DNA from: Pseudaeromonas paramecii
Lineage (GTDB): Bacteria; Pseudomonadota; Gammaproteobacteria; Enterobacterales; Aeromonadaceae
Assembly (NCBI RefSeq): GCF_039540575.1
Contig: NZ_BAABFC010000003.1
Location: forward strand, 124,001 to 188,000
Direction of reading: 5' to 3'
Length of the DNA: 64,000 bases
A program made the position numbers and the translations under genes. Below, piece by piece: positions 8,831-17,270 of this stretch; positions within the stretch are counted from its first letter, which is position 1; the number at the start of each line of letters is the position of its first letter. The notes below the pieces were generated by a model. That model saw nothing but the letters and a program-made list of their open reading frames with translations, did no database searches and was not told the origin of the DNA.

Positions 8831-9268
8831 ATGTCCCTCAGCCTGCGTCCCGCTACCCCGGCCGATCTGCCCTTCCTGCTGGCGCTGCGCCGCCAGACCA
8901 TGACCCCCTATCTGCAGGCGGCCGGCATGCCCTGTGACGAGGCCAGTCATCTGGCGCGGATCCAGTACCACTTCGAGGCGGCGCGCATCGTCCACTGGCA
9001 GGGCCAGCCGGTGGGGCTGTTCAAGGCCGTCTGGCTGGCCGAGCCGCAATACTGGTACCTCATCCAGATCCAGCTAGCGCCCCAGGCTCAGGGCCAGGGG
9101 CTGGGGGCCCGGCTGATCGGCGATCTGCTGCACCAGGCCGCCGGTCAGCGGGTGGTGCTGAGCGTCATTCACAGCAACCCGGCCCGCCACCTGTATCAGC
9201 GGCTGGGCTTTGTCCCCTTCGCCGAGGATGATAAGGAGCTCTGGCTGGAAAACCGCCCAGCCGGTTGA
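8831..9268 (+). CDS. GNAT family N-acetyltransferase
   Basis: 145 residues with the GNAT acetyl-CoA-binding motif QGQGLGARLIGDLL (motif A) near residues 90-103 and the C-terminal NPARHLYQRLGF element. The start at 8831 follows CAGGAG by 6 bp. The substrate is unknown. The gene stands alone, converging on the chemoreceptor-like gene with only 30 bp between the stops. Confidence 0.85.
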   Translation: MSLSLRPATPADLPFLLALRRQTMTPYLQAAGMPCDEASHLARIQYHFEAARIVHWQGQPVGLFKAVWLAEPQYWYLIQIQLAPQAQGQGLGARLIGDLLHQAAGQRVVLSVIHSNPARHLYQRLGFVPFAEDDKELWLENRPAG

Positions 9269-9298
9269 GAGACCGGCCAGATTAGCGACCGGCCGGCC

Positions 9299-11332
9299 TC
9301 AGCCTTGGTGGGTGAGGGAAAGCAGGGTGTTGGCCACCCCCTTGGTGCGCTCGGCATTCTCGGCCGTCAGGGTACTCACCTGCTCCAGGGAGCCCAGCAT
9401 GGAGGTCAACTCGCTCACCGCGGTGGATTGCCCCTCGATCTCCTGGGCCACCCGGCGGATCTCCTCGGCCAGCGTGAAGATGTCGCTGCCGATTTCCCCG
9501 GCGCTCTGGCGTGACTTCTCCGCCAGGTTGCGCACCTCGTCGGCCACCACCGCAAAGCCCCGCCCCAGCTCGCCGGCCCGCGCCGCCTCGATGGCGGCAT
9601 TCAAGGCCAACAGATTGGTCTGATCCGACAGCTGCTGGATCACCTGCACCACGCTCTGGATGCGCTCGCTGGATTGGGCCAGCTGCCGGGCGCTGCCGGC
9701 CACCGACTGCGCCTGCTGAGCCATGCTGTTGATGGTCACGCCGGCCTGCTCCACCGCCGCCACCTGGGTCTGAACATGGTCGGTCAGCTCATCCACCGAC
9801 TGGTGCAGATGGGTGGCGCACTGGGACAGCTCGGCGGCGATGTTCTCCCGCTCCGCTTCGGCATGGTGCAACAGGTTGCCCAGCTGGCTCAGCCCGGCAA
9901 AGATGGGCCGCAAGGCGGCATCCAGCTGGCCGGCATCAAACAGGGCGTTGTAGTCGTGCTGCTTGAAGCGATCGATCTGCTGGACCACCACCTGGTTGAG
10001 CCCCACCAGCTTCTTCAGCTGCCGCTGCAGGAAGAAGGCCTTGAACTCGCCATAGCGACAGGCAAAGCGATCGATGAAGTCGTCATGAAACGCCTCCTTG
10101 GCCCCCCGGGTGTCGAACCAGAACAGGGCGGTGAGGGTCTGGTTGAGGTTGAGGCCGAGGATCTCGCCGAAGGTGGAGAAGCCCACTAGGGGGGTGGTGC
10201 CGAACACCCCTGTCATGCTGGCCAGCTCGGGGCCGTTGTTCAGCCGCCGCAGGATGCAGTCGTTGAGCAGCCCCGCCACCGGCCTGGGCTTGTGCTCCAG
10301 GAATCGTGCGAAGTCCCGCCGGGTCGCCTCCACCAGGGGGGTGCGGCGCACCAGCACCAGCTCCTCACCGGGTGCCACATCGCAGTACAGATAGGTGAGA
10401 CCACTGGCCAGATCGATGCGCTGCACCGAGCGCACGAACAGCTCCTCCCCCACCCGGATGGCGAAGGAGTAGTCCGCCAGCTTGGCCTCCAGCTGCGCCG
10501 GGGCACAGGTGAAGTGCCGGCACAGCAGATCCACCATGCTGAGGATGTTGCCCTGCCGATCGATCACCTCGCTGATGGCCCGCTGCTCCAGGGAGGCGGT
10601 GAGCACGTTGAAGGCAAAGTCGGAGGGCTGGAAGTTCTGGCTCTTGAACACGCCAAAGCGAATATGGGGCGGCATCTTCATGAAGACGATCAGGGCGTGA
10701 TGCTCCAGGGCCTGCTGACCGTCATGCAGGTAGGTGTGCTGGAAATCCAGCTTGCCGCCGGCTGAGCCGCCGACAAACAGGCAGGGGAAACGGCCAGACT
10801 CGTACAGGGCCTCCATGAAGAAGGACTCGGAGCGCGACAGACCATCGAACAGCACATAGGCCAGGGTGTCCTTGGCATCGATGTCCATCTTGACCTTGAG
10901 ACCGGCGATGGACTGGGTCAGACGCGCCAGACGCCGGGCCAGGGGTTCCTGGCTCTGCCCCTGGCTCAGATCCGCCGAGCCCAGCGGCACCTTGACCACC
11001 TCCACCCCGGCCAGCAGATCCGGGCCGAAGCATTCCAGCACAGTATCCTGCCAATGGCCCTCGGTGCCGCAATAGAGCCGCTGGGCCTCGCCGCCACACA
11101 AGGCGCCGGCGCTGGTGGAGAGCACCAGGGCCGTCCCCGGGAAACGGGCCTTGATGGCCGAGGCAATGGGCTCCATAGGCACATGGGGTGACACGAACCC
11201 CATGATCAAGACGGGGGTGAAGGGCACGGTCGCCAGATCACCGGCCAATGACGCCCCCTGGATATGCAAGGTGTGCACCCCAGATGTCTTGCGCCCCATC
11301 CAACCGCCGAATCGCTGCCACCATGTCGTCAT
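9299..11332 (-). CDS. FIST-domain soluble chemoreceptor (FIST N / FIST C / MA)
   Basis: A 677-residue fusion. Residues about 40-235 resemble FIST N and 250-390 FIST C, domains thought to bind small ligands such as amino acids. Residues about 480-677 are a methyl-accepting signalling domain with the hairpin-tip signature DQTNLLALNAAIEAARAG and GRGFAVVADEVRNLAEKS, which contacts CheA/CheW. There is no signal peptide and no membrane helix, so it should be a cytoplasmic sensor of an internal ligand. AGGAG lies 6 bp before the ATG. The ligand is unknown. Confidence 0.88.
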   Translation of the reverse strand: MTTWWQRFGGWMGRKTSGVHTLHIQGASLAGDLATVPFTPVLIMGFVSPHVPMEPIASAIKARFPGTALVLSTSAGALCGGEAQRLYCGTEGHWQDTVLECFGPDLLAGVEVVKVPLGSADLSQGQSQEPLARRLARLTQSIAGLKVKMDIDAKDTLAYVLFDGLSRSESFFMEALYESGRFPCLFVGGSAGGKLDFQHTYLHDGQQALEHHALIVFMKMPPHIRFGVFKSQNFQPSDFAFNVLTASLEQRAISEVIDRQGNILSMVDLLCRHFTCAPAQLEAKLADYSFAIRVGEELFVRSVQRIDLASGLTYLYCDVAPGEELVLVRRTPLVEATRRDFARFLEHKPRPVAGLLNDCILRRLNNGPELASMTGVFGTTPLVGFSTFGEILGLNLNQTLTALFWFDTRGAKEAFHDDFIDRFACRYGEFKAFFLQRQLKKLVGLNQVVVQQIDRFKQHDYNALFDAGQLDAALRPIFAGLSQLGNLLHHAEAERENIAAELSQCATHLHQSVDELTDHVQTQVAAVEQAGVTINSMAQQAQSVAGSARQLAQSSERIQSVVQVIQQLSDQTNLLALNAAIEAARAGELGRGFAVVADEVRNLAEKSRQSAGEIGSDIFTLAEEIRRVAQEIEGQSTAVSELTSMLGSLEQVSTLTAENAERTKGVANTLLSLTHQG

Positions 11333-11609
11333 ATTCTGCTCCTGTTACTTGCCAGTGGGCTGGCTTACCATCCCTGTAGTGTAGGTAAGGATACCCGAAT
11401 GTTGTCGCGCCCTTGAAAACAGTTTCAACGATGAGCCCGTCTCGCGGCAGGGCACCCGTCGCGGCAGCAAGCCAGGTGGCGCCAATCACAACCAAAACAT
11501 AACATCTTGATTTATAACGCCTGTCATAAGAGTGACGGCAAACTGGCGTGCCGCAGGTGAGGCCGAATGCCGTAGCCTGGGCGCAGCACAACTTCAGGAG
11601 GAACGAAGC
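11333..11609. other. Divergent intergenic region
   Basis: 277 bp between the FIST receptor and the HTH-2TM regulator, less GC-rich than its surroundings. It must hold both promoters, but no element stood out enough to call. A minus-strand open frame running through it overlaps the receptor start and was not accepted. Confidence 0.5.
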
Positions 11610-12092
11610 ATGGTGCGCACACTGAGACTGCAACGGGGCTGGTCCCAGGAACAGCTGGCCCAGATCGCTGGCCTCAGCATCCGGACCATACAGCGGATCG
11701 AAGGCGGGCAGAATCCCGGCCTCGACAGCCTCAAGGCCCTGGCAGCCGTCTTTGAATTACCCATTTCTGCACTACAGGGGGAAACCAAGATGTCCGCCAC
11801 CACCCACACCGTCTCCGACGAGGAGCAGCAGCTACTGGATCAGATCCGCGCCCAAAAGGGCTTCTACCAGCACGCCGTGCGCTACACCTTGGTGATCGGC
11901 CTGCTATTTGCCATCAACCTGCTCAGCGGTTCAGCTTACCTCTGGGCTGTCTGGCCCATGCTGGGCTGGGGCATAGGTCTGCTGTGCCACGGGCTGAATG
12001 TCTTTGTCCGCACGCCGGCCCTGTTCGGCGAGGCCTGGGAGCGCCGCCAGCTGGCCAAACGCCTGGGCCGGCCAGACCAACCGAAGGATTGA
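11610..12092 (+). CDS. HTH (XRE-type) regulator with C-terminal 2TM domain
   Basis: 160 residues. An N-terminal helix-turn-helix of the XRE/Cro type (residues 1-56: RGWSQEQLAQIAGLS followed by RTIQRIEGG) is followed by a linker and a 2TM domain with two hydrophobic helices at about 92-112 and 117-137. CAGGAGGAA precedes the ATG. The layout suggests a DNA-binding protein tethered to the inner membrane. Its targets are unknown; the divergent FIST receptor is one possibility. Confidence 0.85.
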   Translation: MVRTLRLQRGWSQEQLAQIAGLSIRTIQRIEGGQNPGLDSLKALAAVFELPISALQGETKMSATTHTVSDEEQQLLDQIRAQKGFYQHAVRYTLVIGLLFAINLLSGSAYLWAVWPMLGWGIGLLCHGLNVFVRTPALFGEAWERRQLAKRLGRPDQPKD

Positions 12093-12148
12093 CTCGATTG
12101 GAGCTCAGTACTAGGCTGGACGGGACCATCCATTCATGGGAGAACACC

Positions 12149-12388
12149 ATGTCCAAGCGATCCTGGCTGCTGATGCTGCCCCTGGCCCTGCTGCTGGGCT
12201 GCCAATCCGACACTCAGCCCACCGAGACCAAGGTGGGCGCCGATCGGGATGCCCATGGCTGCATCCCCTCGGCCGGCTACCTCTGGTGTGAGCTGCAGCA
12301 GCAATGCGTCCGCCCCTGGGAGCTGACCAAGACCGATGATGACCTCACTCCGGAGCAAAACTTTGAGGCCCAGTGTCAGCCACACTAA
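12149..12388 (+). CDS. Small cysteine-containing lipoprotein
   Basis: 79 residues. The signal peptide ends in the lipobox LLLGC (Cys18), so it is probably a membrane-anchored periplasmic lipoprotein. The mature part has the pattern C-x3-AGYLWC-x6-C-x-RPWE, seen in small secreted proteins of unknown role, and a fourth cysteine near the end. ATG 12149 follows GGGAG. A terminator lies directly after it. Confidence 0.75.
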   Translation: MSKRSWLLMLPLALLLGCQSDTQPTETKVGADRDAHGCIPSAGYLWCELQQQCVRPWELTKTDDDLTPEQNFEAQCQPH

Positions 12389-12407
12389 GCCGCGCGCCTA
12401 AACGCAA

Positions 12408-12440
12408 CAGGGCCAGCATCATCGCTGGCCCTGGGTTTTT
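12408..12440 (+). terminator. Rho-independent terminator
   Basis: 10-bp perfect arms CAGGGCCAGC and GCTGGCCCTG around loop ATCATC, then GGTTTTT. It lies between convergent genes. Confidence 0.8.
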
Positions 12441-12451
12441 CTGGCGCGACC

Positions 12452-13942
12452 TTAGCCGGCGTAGGCGTAGCAGCGCTTGAGCTCGGTGAAGTCGTAGAAG
12501 AAGCTGCCGGCGCTGACCGGCTCGCAGCCTTCTTTGAAGGCCACCTCCTTCTCGTTGTAGAGCATCTTCACCAGCACCTGCTTATCGGCGTTCTCGTAGA
12601 CGTCCCACTGGATGTTGGCCGCGTAGGGGGAGACCCAGCCACCGCGCCACTCGTTGTTCTCCTGGGTCATCAGGGTGCCCACCTCGGCGCCCTGGCGGCT
12701 GCCTTCCAGCTGCATCAGGGCCACCAGGGGGATGATGGTCTCGGCGTGGGCGAAGCGCAGCTTGGCCACCCGGGCCCCTTCGCCCTCCACCACCTGGGTC
12801 TGCACCTCGTTGAACAGGCCATCCAGCAGCGCCTGGGCGATGTCGTAGGTGACAGTGCTGCCGGCGAAGCTCGGGCCCTTCTCGTAGAAGTCTTCGGCAT
12901 CGGACAGATAGGAGAACCAGGCGGACTCCTCGGGAGTCAGGTACTGCTCCAGGTTCCAGGCCTCGCCTTCGGCCTCGGCCTCCCGCACCATGCCGGGGCC
13001 TATGATGAAGAGGTTGTAGAGCATCAGGGCCGCATCCACCTCGTCGTGGACATAGGTCTTGCCGCCGTCCTCCGGGTTCACCGCCACGAACTCCACACCA
13101 TTGGCCAGATAGTCGACAAACGCCTTGGAGTAGATGCGCTCAAGCATCTGCCGCGCCATTACCTTGGTCTGGGGCAGGGCCTTCAGGGCCTCCAGAGCCT
13201 CGGTCAGCTCGGGCGCCGGATCCACGCCGTTGTCCTCGTCGCCGATGAAGGTCTGATAGGCCTCGAAGGCCGGCAGATACTGGGCGTAGTCGCCCTTGGG
13301 CTCGGTCTTGTGGAAGTAGAGTTCGTACTTGTTGGCCAGGGCCTTGGTGATCTCGGAGGGGTCGTCCTGGGTCACGTAGCAGCTGTCGCTGTCGCTCACG
13401 TAATCCACCTTGGCGGCCAGGCTCTGCATGAAGTAGTAGGCGCTCTCGTTGGCGCGGTCCTTGCCGGAGGTCTCCACCTTGATGCAGTGGCTGCCGCTGT
13501 TCTCCAGCAGGCCGGGCAGGCGATCCGCCAGGCGGGTGGCCAGGTTGGCGTGTTCTTCCTTGCCCAGCTGGCTCAGCAGGCCATAGCCCAGAGCCTCGTT
13601 GGCGGCGGTCACCAGATCCACCTTGTGACCCAGGGTCTGGCCCAGTTCGGTGAGGGCACCCTGGGCGGCGGCGGCTTCCCACACCAGCTTGGTCAGCACG
13701 TCATACTTGGGGCTGGAGAGGGCGCGGGAGCCGTGCCGGGCCACCAGCTCGGTATAGACAGGTTCAAACCCCGCCGGCGCCGCCTGGTAGGTGGCCGCCT
13801 CCTGCTGCGGGCTGTAGACGGCCTTGGTGCTGTACTGGTACTCGGTGATGGTGCTGTCGCTGCTGGTGCTGTCGTCGGAAGAGTTGCAGCCAGCCAGCAG
13901 GGCCAGAGTCACGGCGGCGGACAGGGTGGTGATGCGGTTCAT
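12452..13942 (-). CDS. Histidine acid phosphatase lipoprotein, MINPP/phytase type
   Basis: 496 residues. A lipoprotein signal (ALLAGC) is followed by the histidine-phosphatase nucleophile motif ELVARHGSRAL. The C-terminal proton-donor motif is HAE (FAHAETIIPL), as in multiple inositol polyphosphate phosphatases, rather than the HD of classical acid phosphatases. It probably releases phosphate from phytate or other inositol phosphates outside the cytoplasm. ATG 13942 is preferred over the ATG two codons earlier because AAGGA then has proper spacing. A tandem Pho box upstream predicts induction by phosphate starvation, which fits the enzyme. Confidence 0.85.
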   Translation of the reverse strand: MNRITTLSAAVTLALLAGCNSSDDSTSSDSTITEYQYSTKAVYSPQQEAATYQAAPAGFEPVYTELVARHGSRALSSPKYDVLTKLVWEAAAAQGALTELGQTLGHKVDLVTAANEALGYGLLSQLGKEEHANLATRLADRLPGLLENSGSHCIKVETSGKDRANESAYYFMQSLAAKVDYVSDSDSCYVTQDDPSEITKALANKYELYFHKTEPKGDYAQYLPAFEAYQTFIGDEDNGVDPAPELTEALEALKALPQTKVMARQMLERIYSKAFVDYLANGVEFVAVNPEDGGKTYVHDEVDAALMLYNLFIIGPGMVREAEAEGEAWNLEQYLTPEESAWFSYLSDAEDFYEKGPSFAGSTVTYDIAQALLDGLFNEVQTQVVEGEGARVAKLRFAHAETIIPLVALMQLEGSRQGAEVGTLMTQENNEWRGGWVSPYAANIQWDVYENADKQVLVKMLYNEKEVAFKEGCEPVSAGSFFYDFTELKRCYAYAG

Positions 13943-13985
13943 GGTCATCCTTGCACTCGTGTTCAATGAAAGTCGGGCGCAGGTT

Positions 13986-14025
13986 AAGCCAGCTAAATGA
14001 CAGGCAAGTGTCAGCCAGATGACAT
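13986..14025 (-). promoter_or_regulatory. Tandem Pho box (PhoB site) upstream of the phosphatase
   Basis: On the minus strand four 7-bp units, ATGTCAT, CTGACAC, CTGTCAT and CTGGCTT, follow one another with 4-bp spacers (CTGG, TTGC, TTAG). This gives the exact 11-bp period of PhoB sites (consensus CTGTCAT). It ends 44 bp before the phosphatase start. Confidence 0.7.
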
Positions 14026-14043
14026 CTTGCACAGCCGTGCAAG
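14026..14043. repeat. Short perfect inverted repeat next to the Pho box
   Basis: Arms CTTGCAC and GTGCAAG around AGCC, directly abutting the Pho box. No T-run on either side, so it may be an operator or a weak transcript end for the upstream LysR gene. Confidence 0.4.
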
Positions 14044-14054
14044 GGGCGACACGC

Positions 14055-14960
14055 TCAGGGGGTGGCGGCCGCCTCCTCCCCCAGCCAGGCCAGGAAGGCC
14101 CGCACCCGCGGCAGCTCGCCGAACTCCTTGCGGGTCACCAGGTGATAGCCCAACCCCTGGTCATAGGCGGTGTCGAACGGGAAGACCAGCTCCCCCCGCG
14201 CCACCAGCTCCCGGGCCAGCTGGTAGCGGCCCATGGCCACCCCCAGACCGCTGCGGGCGCCTATGATGGCGGCATCATAGTGGGTGAAGCTGTAGTGCTG
14301 GCGGGCCAGATCCGCCGGCAGGCCGGCGGCGGCCAGCCAGCCGCGCCACTCGCTGCGGGGGTCGCTCTGACGGATGGACTCCACGTCGTGCAGCAGCAGG
14401 CAGTCCGCCAGACGAGTGGGATCCGTCAGCAACCCCATATGCCGGGCATAGGCCGGGCTGCACACCGGCATCAGCACCTCGTCCAGCAGCCGCTGGCTGT
14501 CCAGCCCCGGATAGTGGCCGTCACCGTAATCGATCCACAGATCCGCTGGATGCAGGGCGAAGTCCACCCGGCTGCCCTTGGATCTCAGGTGCAGGCTCAG
14601 CTCGGGATGGCGCTGGTAGAAGCGGCGCAGGCGGGGCACCAGCCAGTGCTGGGCGAAGGTGGGGGTGCTGCCCACCTCCAGGCTGCCCCGTAGGGCCTGA
14701 TGGCGGATGTCGTCAATCTCGTGGCAGACGGCGGCGAAGTGGCGGCTGACCTGGCGATAGAGTCGCTCCCCCTCCGCCGTCAGGGCGATGCGCCGGGTCT
14801 GCCGCACGAACAGCTGAAAGCCCAGCTCCTGCTCCAGCTTGCGGATGCGGTGGGACAAGGCGCTCTGGGTCAGGTGCAGCGCCTCCGCCGCCTCCTTGAA
14901 GCTCAGGCAGCCGGCGATCTGGGCGAACACCTGCAGGCTGGTAAAGTTGGCGAAGGTCAT
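14055..14960 (-). CDS. LysR family transcriptional regulator
   Basis: About 301 residues from ATG 14960. The N-terminal winged helix-turn-helix has the LysR signature (LSFKEAAEALHLTQSALSHR), followed by a substrate-binding domain of the GcvA subgroup type. Two further in-frame ATGs at 14972 and 14993 would lengthen the N-terminus; 14960 was preferred because GAGG lies 6 bp upstream and the first helix then starts as usual. It is divergent from the GH4 glucosidase gene and may regulate it. The effector is unknown. Confidence 0.85.
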   Translation of the reverse strand: MTFANFTSLQVFAQIAGCLSFKEAAEALHLTQSALSHRIRKLEQELGFQLFVRQTRRIALTAEGERLYRQVSRHFAAVCHEIDDIRHQALRGSLEVGSTPTFAQHWLVPRLRRFYQRHPELSLHLRSKGSRVDFALHPADLWIDYGDGHYPGLDSQRLLDEVLMPVCSPAYARHMGLLTDPTRLADCLLLHDVESIRQSDPRSEWRGWLAAAGLPADLARQHYSFTHYDAAIIGARSGLGVAMGRYQLARELVARGELVFPFDTAYDQGLGYHLVTRKEFGELPRVRAFLAWLGEEAAATP

Positions 14961-15008
14961 GCCGGGCCTCATGGTTGAATTTTTCTCAAGCATGAGGCCG
15001 GAAAGGTC

Positions 15009-15024
15009 ATTTGTTAAGCCAAAT
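15009..15024. promoter_or_regulatory. Candidate LysR-type operator
   Basis: Inverted repeat ATTTG and CAAAT separated by TTAAGC in the divergent region between the LysR gene and the GH4 gene. Size and position fit a LysR binding site, but there is only one such site to compare. Confidence 0.4.
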
Positions 15025-15080
15025 CTGGCGCTTCATGCTGTGGATGTCGCAAACAAATTCATCCATCGCAGGAGCACCTC

Positions 15081-16400
15081 ATGCAACGCTATCACCTGAC
15101 CATCGCCGGCGGCGGCGCCACCTACACCCCGGGCATCGTCAACTCCATCCTCAACGCCAGCGACGTGCTGCCCCTGCGCAAGCTGGTGCTGCTGGATACC
15201 GACGCCGAGCGGGTCGCCACCATGGGCGGCTTCATCCGCCTGCTGCTGAAAGAGAAGGCCCCGACGGTGGAGCTGCTGGTAACCACGGATCGCCGACAAG
15301 CCTTCACCGGCATGGACTTCCTGTTCGCCCAGATCCGCTCCGGCGGCCTGCCGATGCGGGCGCTGGACGAGCAGATCCCCCTGCGCCACGGCGTGGTGGG
15401 CCAAGAGACCTGCGGCCCCGGCGGCTTCGCCTTCGCCCTGCGCTCCATCCCCGACATGCTGGCCATCGGTGAGGACGTGCGCCGCTACGCCCCCAACGCC
15501 TGGATCCTCAACTACTCCAATCCCGCCGCCATCCTGGCCGACGCCTGGCATAAGCGCTTCCCCGAGCTCAAAAGCCTGTTCATCTGCGACATGCCCATCG
15601 TCATCGAGCTGCTGGTGGCCGCCACCCTGGGCCAGCGCCACGGCGAGCTGGCCTTCGAGTATGTAGGGCTCAACCACTTCGGCTGGTGGCGCCATATCTG
15701 GGATCCCCAGGGCCAGGATCTGCTGCCCCAGCTGCGGGCGCACCTGCTCTCCGATAAGCCCCTGACCCTGTTTGAAGACGAGCACGTCAACGCCGACTGG
15801 ATCCCCACCTTCGAGCGGTTGCGCAAGAGCATGGGCCTGTTCCCCGAGTTCCTGTCCAACACCTACCTGCAGTACTACCTGTTCGGCGAGGAGATGGTGG
15901 GCCACGAAGACCCCCACTACACCCGGGCCAACCGGGTGATGGACACCCGGGAGAAGGAGGTATTTGCCGAGTGCCGCCGCTGCATCGCCGCCGGCAGCGT
16001 CGCCGACAGCTTCCTCAGCGCCGGGGTGCATGGCGACTTCATCGTCGATCACGCCCGGGCCATCCTCACCAACCGGCCCTTCCGCACCACGGTCAACGTG
16101 CCCAACCGCGGCCTGGTGGCGGGCCTGCCGGAGGATGCCATCGTCGAGGTACACGGTCAGGTGACGGCCCACGGCGTGGAAGCCTTCGGCGTCGGCCCCC
16201 TGCCCCACTTCCAGCGGGCCCTGATGGTGCAGCAGAACGCCTATGAACAGCTCACCGTGGAGGCGGCGCTGGAAGGCTCCTACGCCAAGGCCCTGCAGGC
16301 CCTGACCCTCAACCGCACCGTGCCCTCCGCCGATGTGGCCAAGGCACTGCTGGACGATCTGCTGGAGGCCAACCGGGACTACTGGCCGCCGCTGCGCTGA
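15081..16400 (+). CDS. Family 4 glycoside hydrolase, 6-phospho-alpha-glucosidase type
   Basis: 439 residues, close to E. coli GlvA (441). The NAD-binding N-terminus is AGGGATYTPG. The CDMP motif (Cys169 to Pro172) is characteristic of the 6-phospho-alpha-glucosidase branch, and GLNHFGWW, HGVVGQETCGPGG and the C-terminal TVPSADVAKALLDDL region match GlvA closely. It should hydrolyse maltose-6'-phosphate-like substrates using NAD+ and a divalent metal. CAGGAG precedes the ATG. No PTS permease, which would supply phosphorylated disaccharides, lies next to it, so it is an orphan here. Alpha versus beta specificity is inferred from the motif. Confidence 0.88.
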   Translation: MQRYHLTIAGGGATYTPGIVNSILNASDVLPLRKLVLLDTDAERVATMGGFIRLLLKEKAPTVELLVTTDRRQAFTGMDFLFAQIRSGGLPMRALDEQIPLRHGVVGQETCGPGGFAFALRSIPDMLAIGEDVRRYAPNAWILNYSNPAAILADAWHKRFPELKSLFICDMPIVIELLVAATLGQRHGELAFEYVGLNHFGWWRHIWDPQGQDLLPQLRAHLLSDKPLTLFEDEHVNADWIPTFERLRKSMGLFPEFLSNTYLQYYLFGEEMVGHEDPHYTRANRVMDTREKEVFAECRRCIAAGSVADSFLSAGVHGDFIVDHARAILTNRPFRTTVNVPNRGLVAGLPEDAIVEVHGQVTAHGVEAFGVGPLPHFQRALMVQQNAYEQLTVEAALEGSYAKALQALTLNRTVPSADVAKALLDDLLEANRDYWPPLR

Positions 16401-16925
16401 GGTGGGCGCGGCGCTAAGGCGGGCTCGGCGCAGTGGCGGCCGGCCAGATCGGCTTGGCTTCCACTAATGCCCGATGGCCTGGGCCGTTCCGCCCTTTGTC
16501 AGCAATGGCTCCTTTAGCAACACCCGCTGCACGGGGGCGTGCCAAGGGGGCTAGTGCCGCCCCCTTGGCGAACCCGGCACTCCCCGCTGTCCGGGCCTGC
16601 GGCTTCCCTCGTCGTTCACGCCGGGCTTGGGGAACGTCATCAACACGCATCCATGCGTGATGATGACTGGCTCGGCATCCCAGCCTCGCCTCCCCGCCCG
16701 CCGCTTCCTCCTCGGCCAGACAGAGGGGAGACGGATCCCGTTAGCCAGCGCCAAAGATGCCGCCAATCAATCGGATTGCTCAAGTCCAGGAACAAGCGGG
16801 TTTATACCTCAGGTCTGATGACGCCGTGTCCAGATAAGGGCGTCTACTCGCCACCTCCGCACCCCTTGGCCGCTCCGGCAGTGGCGGCTAGTATGGTGAC
16901 TCACTCATAGCCACTCGGAGCCGCC
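16401..16925. other. GH4 to NTF2-like intergenic region
   Basis: 525 bp filled mainly by copy B of the dispersed hairpin element (16484-16749). The last 175 bp contain no gene or regulatory site that could be identified. Confidence 0.7.
16484..16749 (+). repeat. Dispersed hairpin element, copy B
   Basis: Begins CCGTTCCGCCCTTTGTC and ends CCCGTTAGCCAGC. The central hairpin has arms GCCAAGGGGGC and GCCCCCTTGGC around loop TAGTGCC. A second, short hairpin ACGCAT-CC-ATGCGT sits where copies C and E have a longer structure. The blocks GGCACTCCCCGCTGTC, GTTCACGCCGGGCTTGGGG, GACTGGCTCGGCATCCCAGC and CTCGGCCAGACAGAGGGGAG are identical or nearly so in copy C. Confidence 0.85.
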
Positions 16926-17264
16926 ATGACCCACGCCGATACCTTCCGCCGTTACCTCCAGCTGTATGCCGCCCGGGATCTGGACGCCATCGCCGACCTG
17001 TTTGCCGACCAGATACGGCTGCGGGACTGGAAGATTTCCGTGGCGGGCAAGGCCGCGGCGCTGGCCGAGACCCGCCACAACTTCGAGCGCGTCGACAGCC
17101 TGCAGATCGAGGTGCTGAGCCTGTTCGAAGCGGCCGATGGCGTGGCCGGCGAGCTGCGCATCCTGATCGATGGCCGGGATGAACTCCATGTGCTGGATGT
17201 GCTGCGCTTCGATGCCGACGGCAAGATAGCTGAGATCCACGCCTACGTCGGTCGCGGTGACTGA
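16926..17264 (+). CDS. NTF2-like / SnoaL-like protein
   Basis: 112 residues matching the small NTF2-like fold (SnoaL/ketosteroid-isomerase-like): an N-terminal helix YLQLYAARDLDAIADLFAD, then strands ending in VLDVLRFDADGKIAEIHAYVG. Members include isomerases, hydrolases and non-enzymatic binding proteins, so the function is open. It converges on the AraC gene with 6 bp between the stops. Confidence 0.75.
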   Translation: MTHADTFRRYLQLYAARDLDAIADLFADQIRLRDWKISVAGKAAALAETRHNFERVDSLQIEVLSLFEAADGVAGELRILIDGRDELHVLDVLRFDADGKIAEIHAYVGRGD

Positions 17265-17270
17265 GGCCAG

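Noticed and set aside
11238..11633. 131-codon minus-strand frame through the region upstream of the FIST receptor
   Set aside because: Overlaps the receptor start in another frame, lacks the host GC3 bias and has no good start signal, though part of it looks protein-like.
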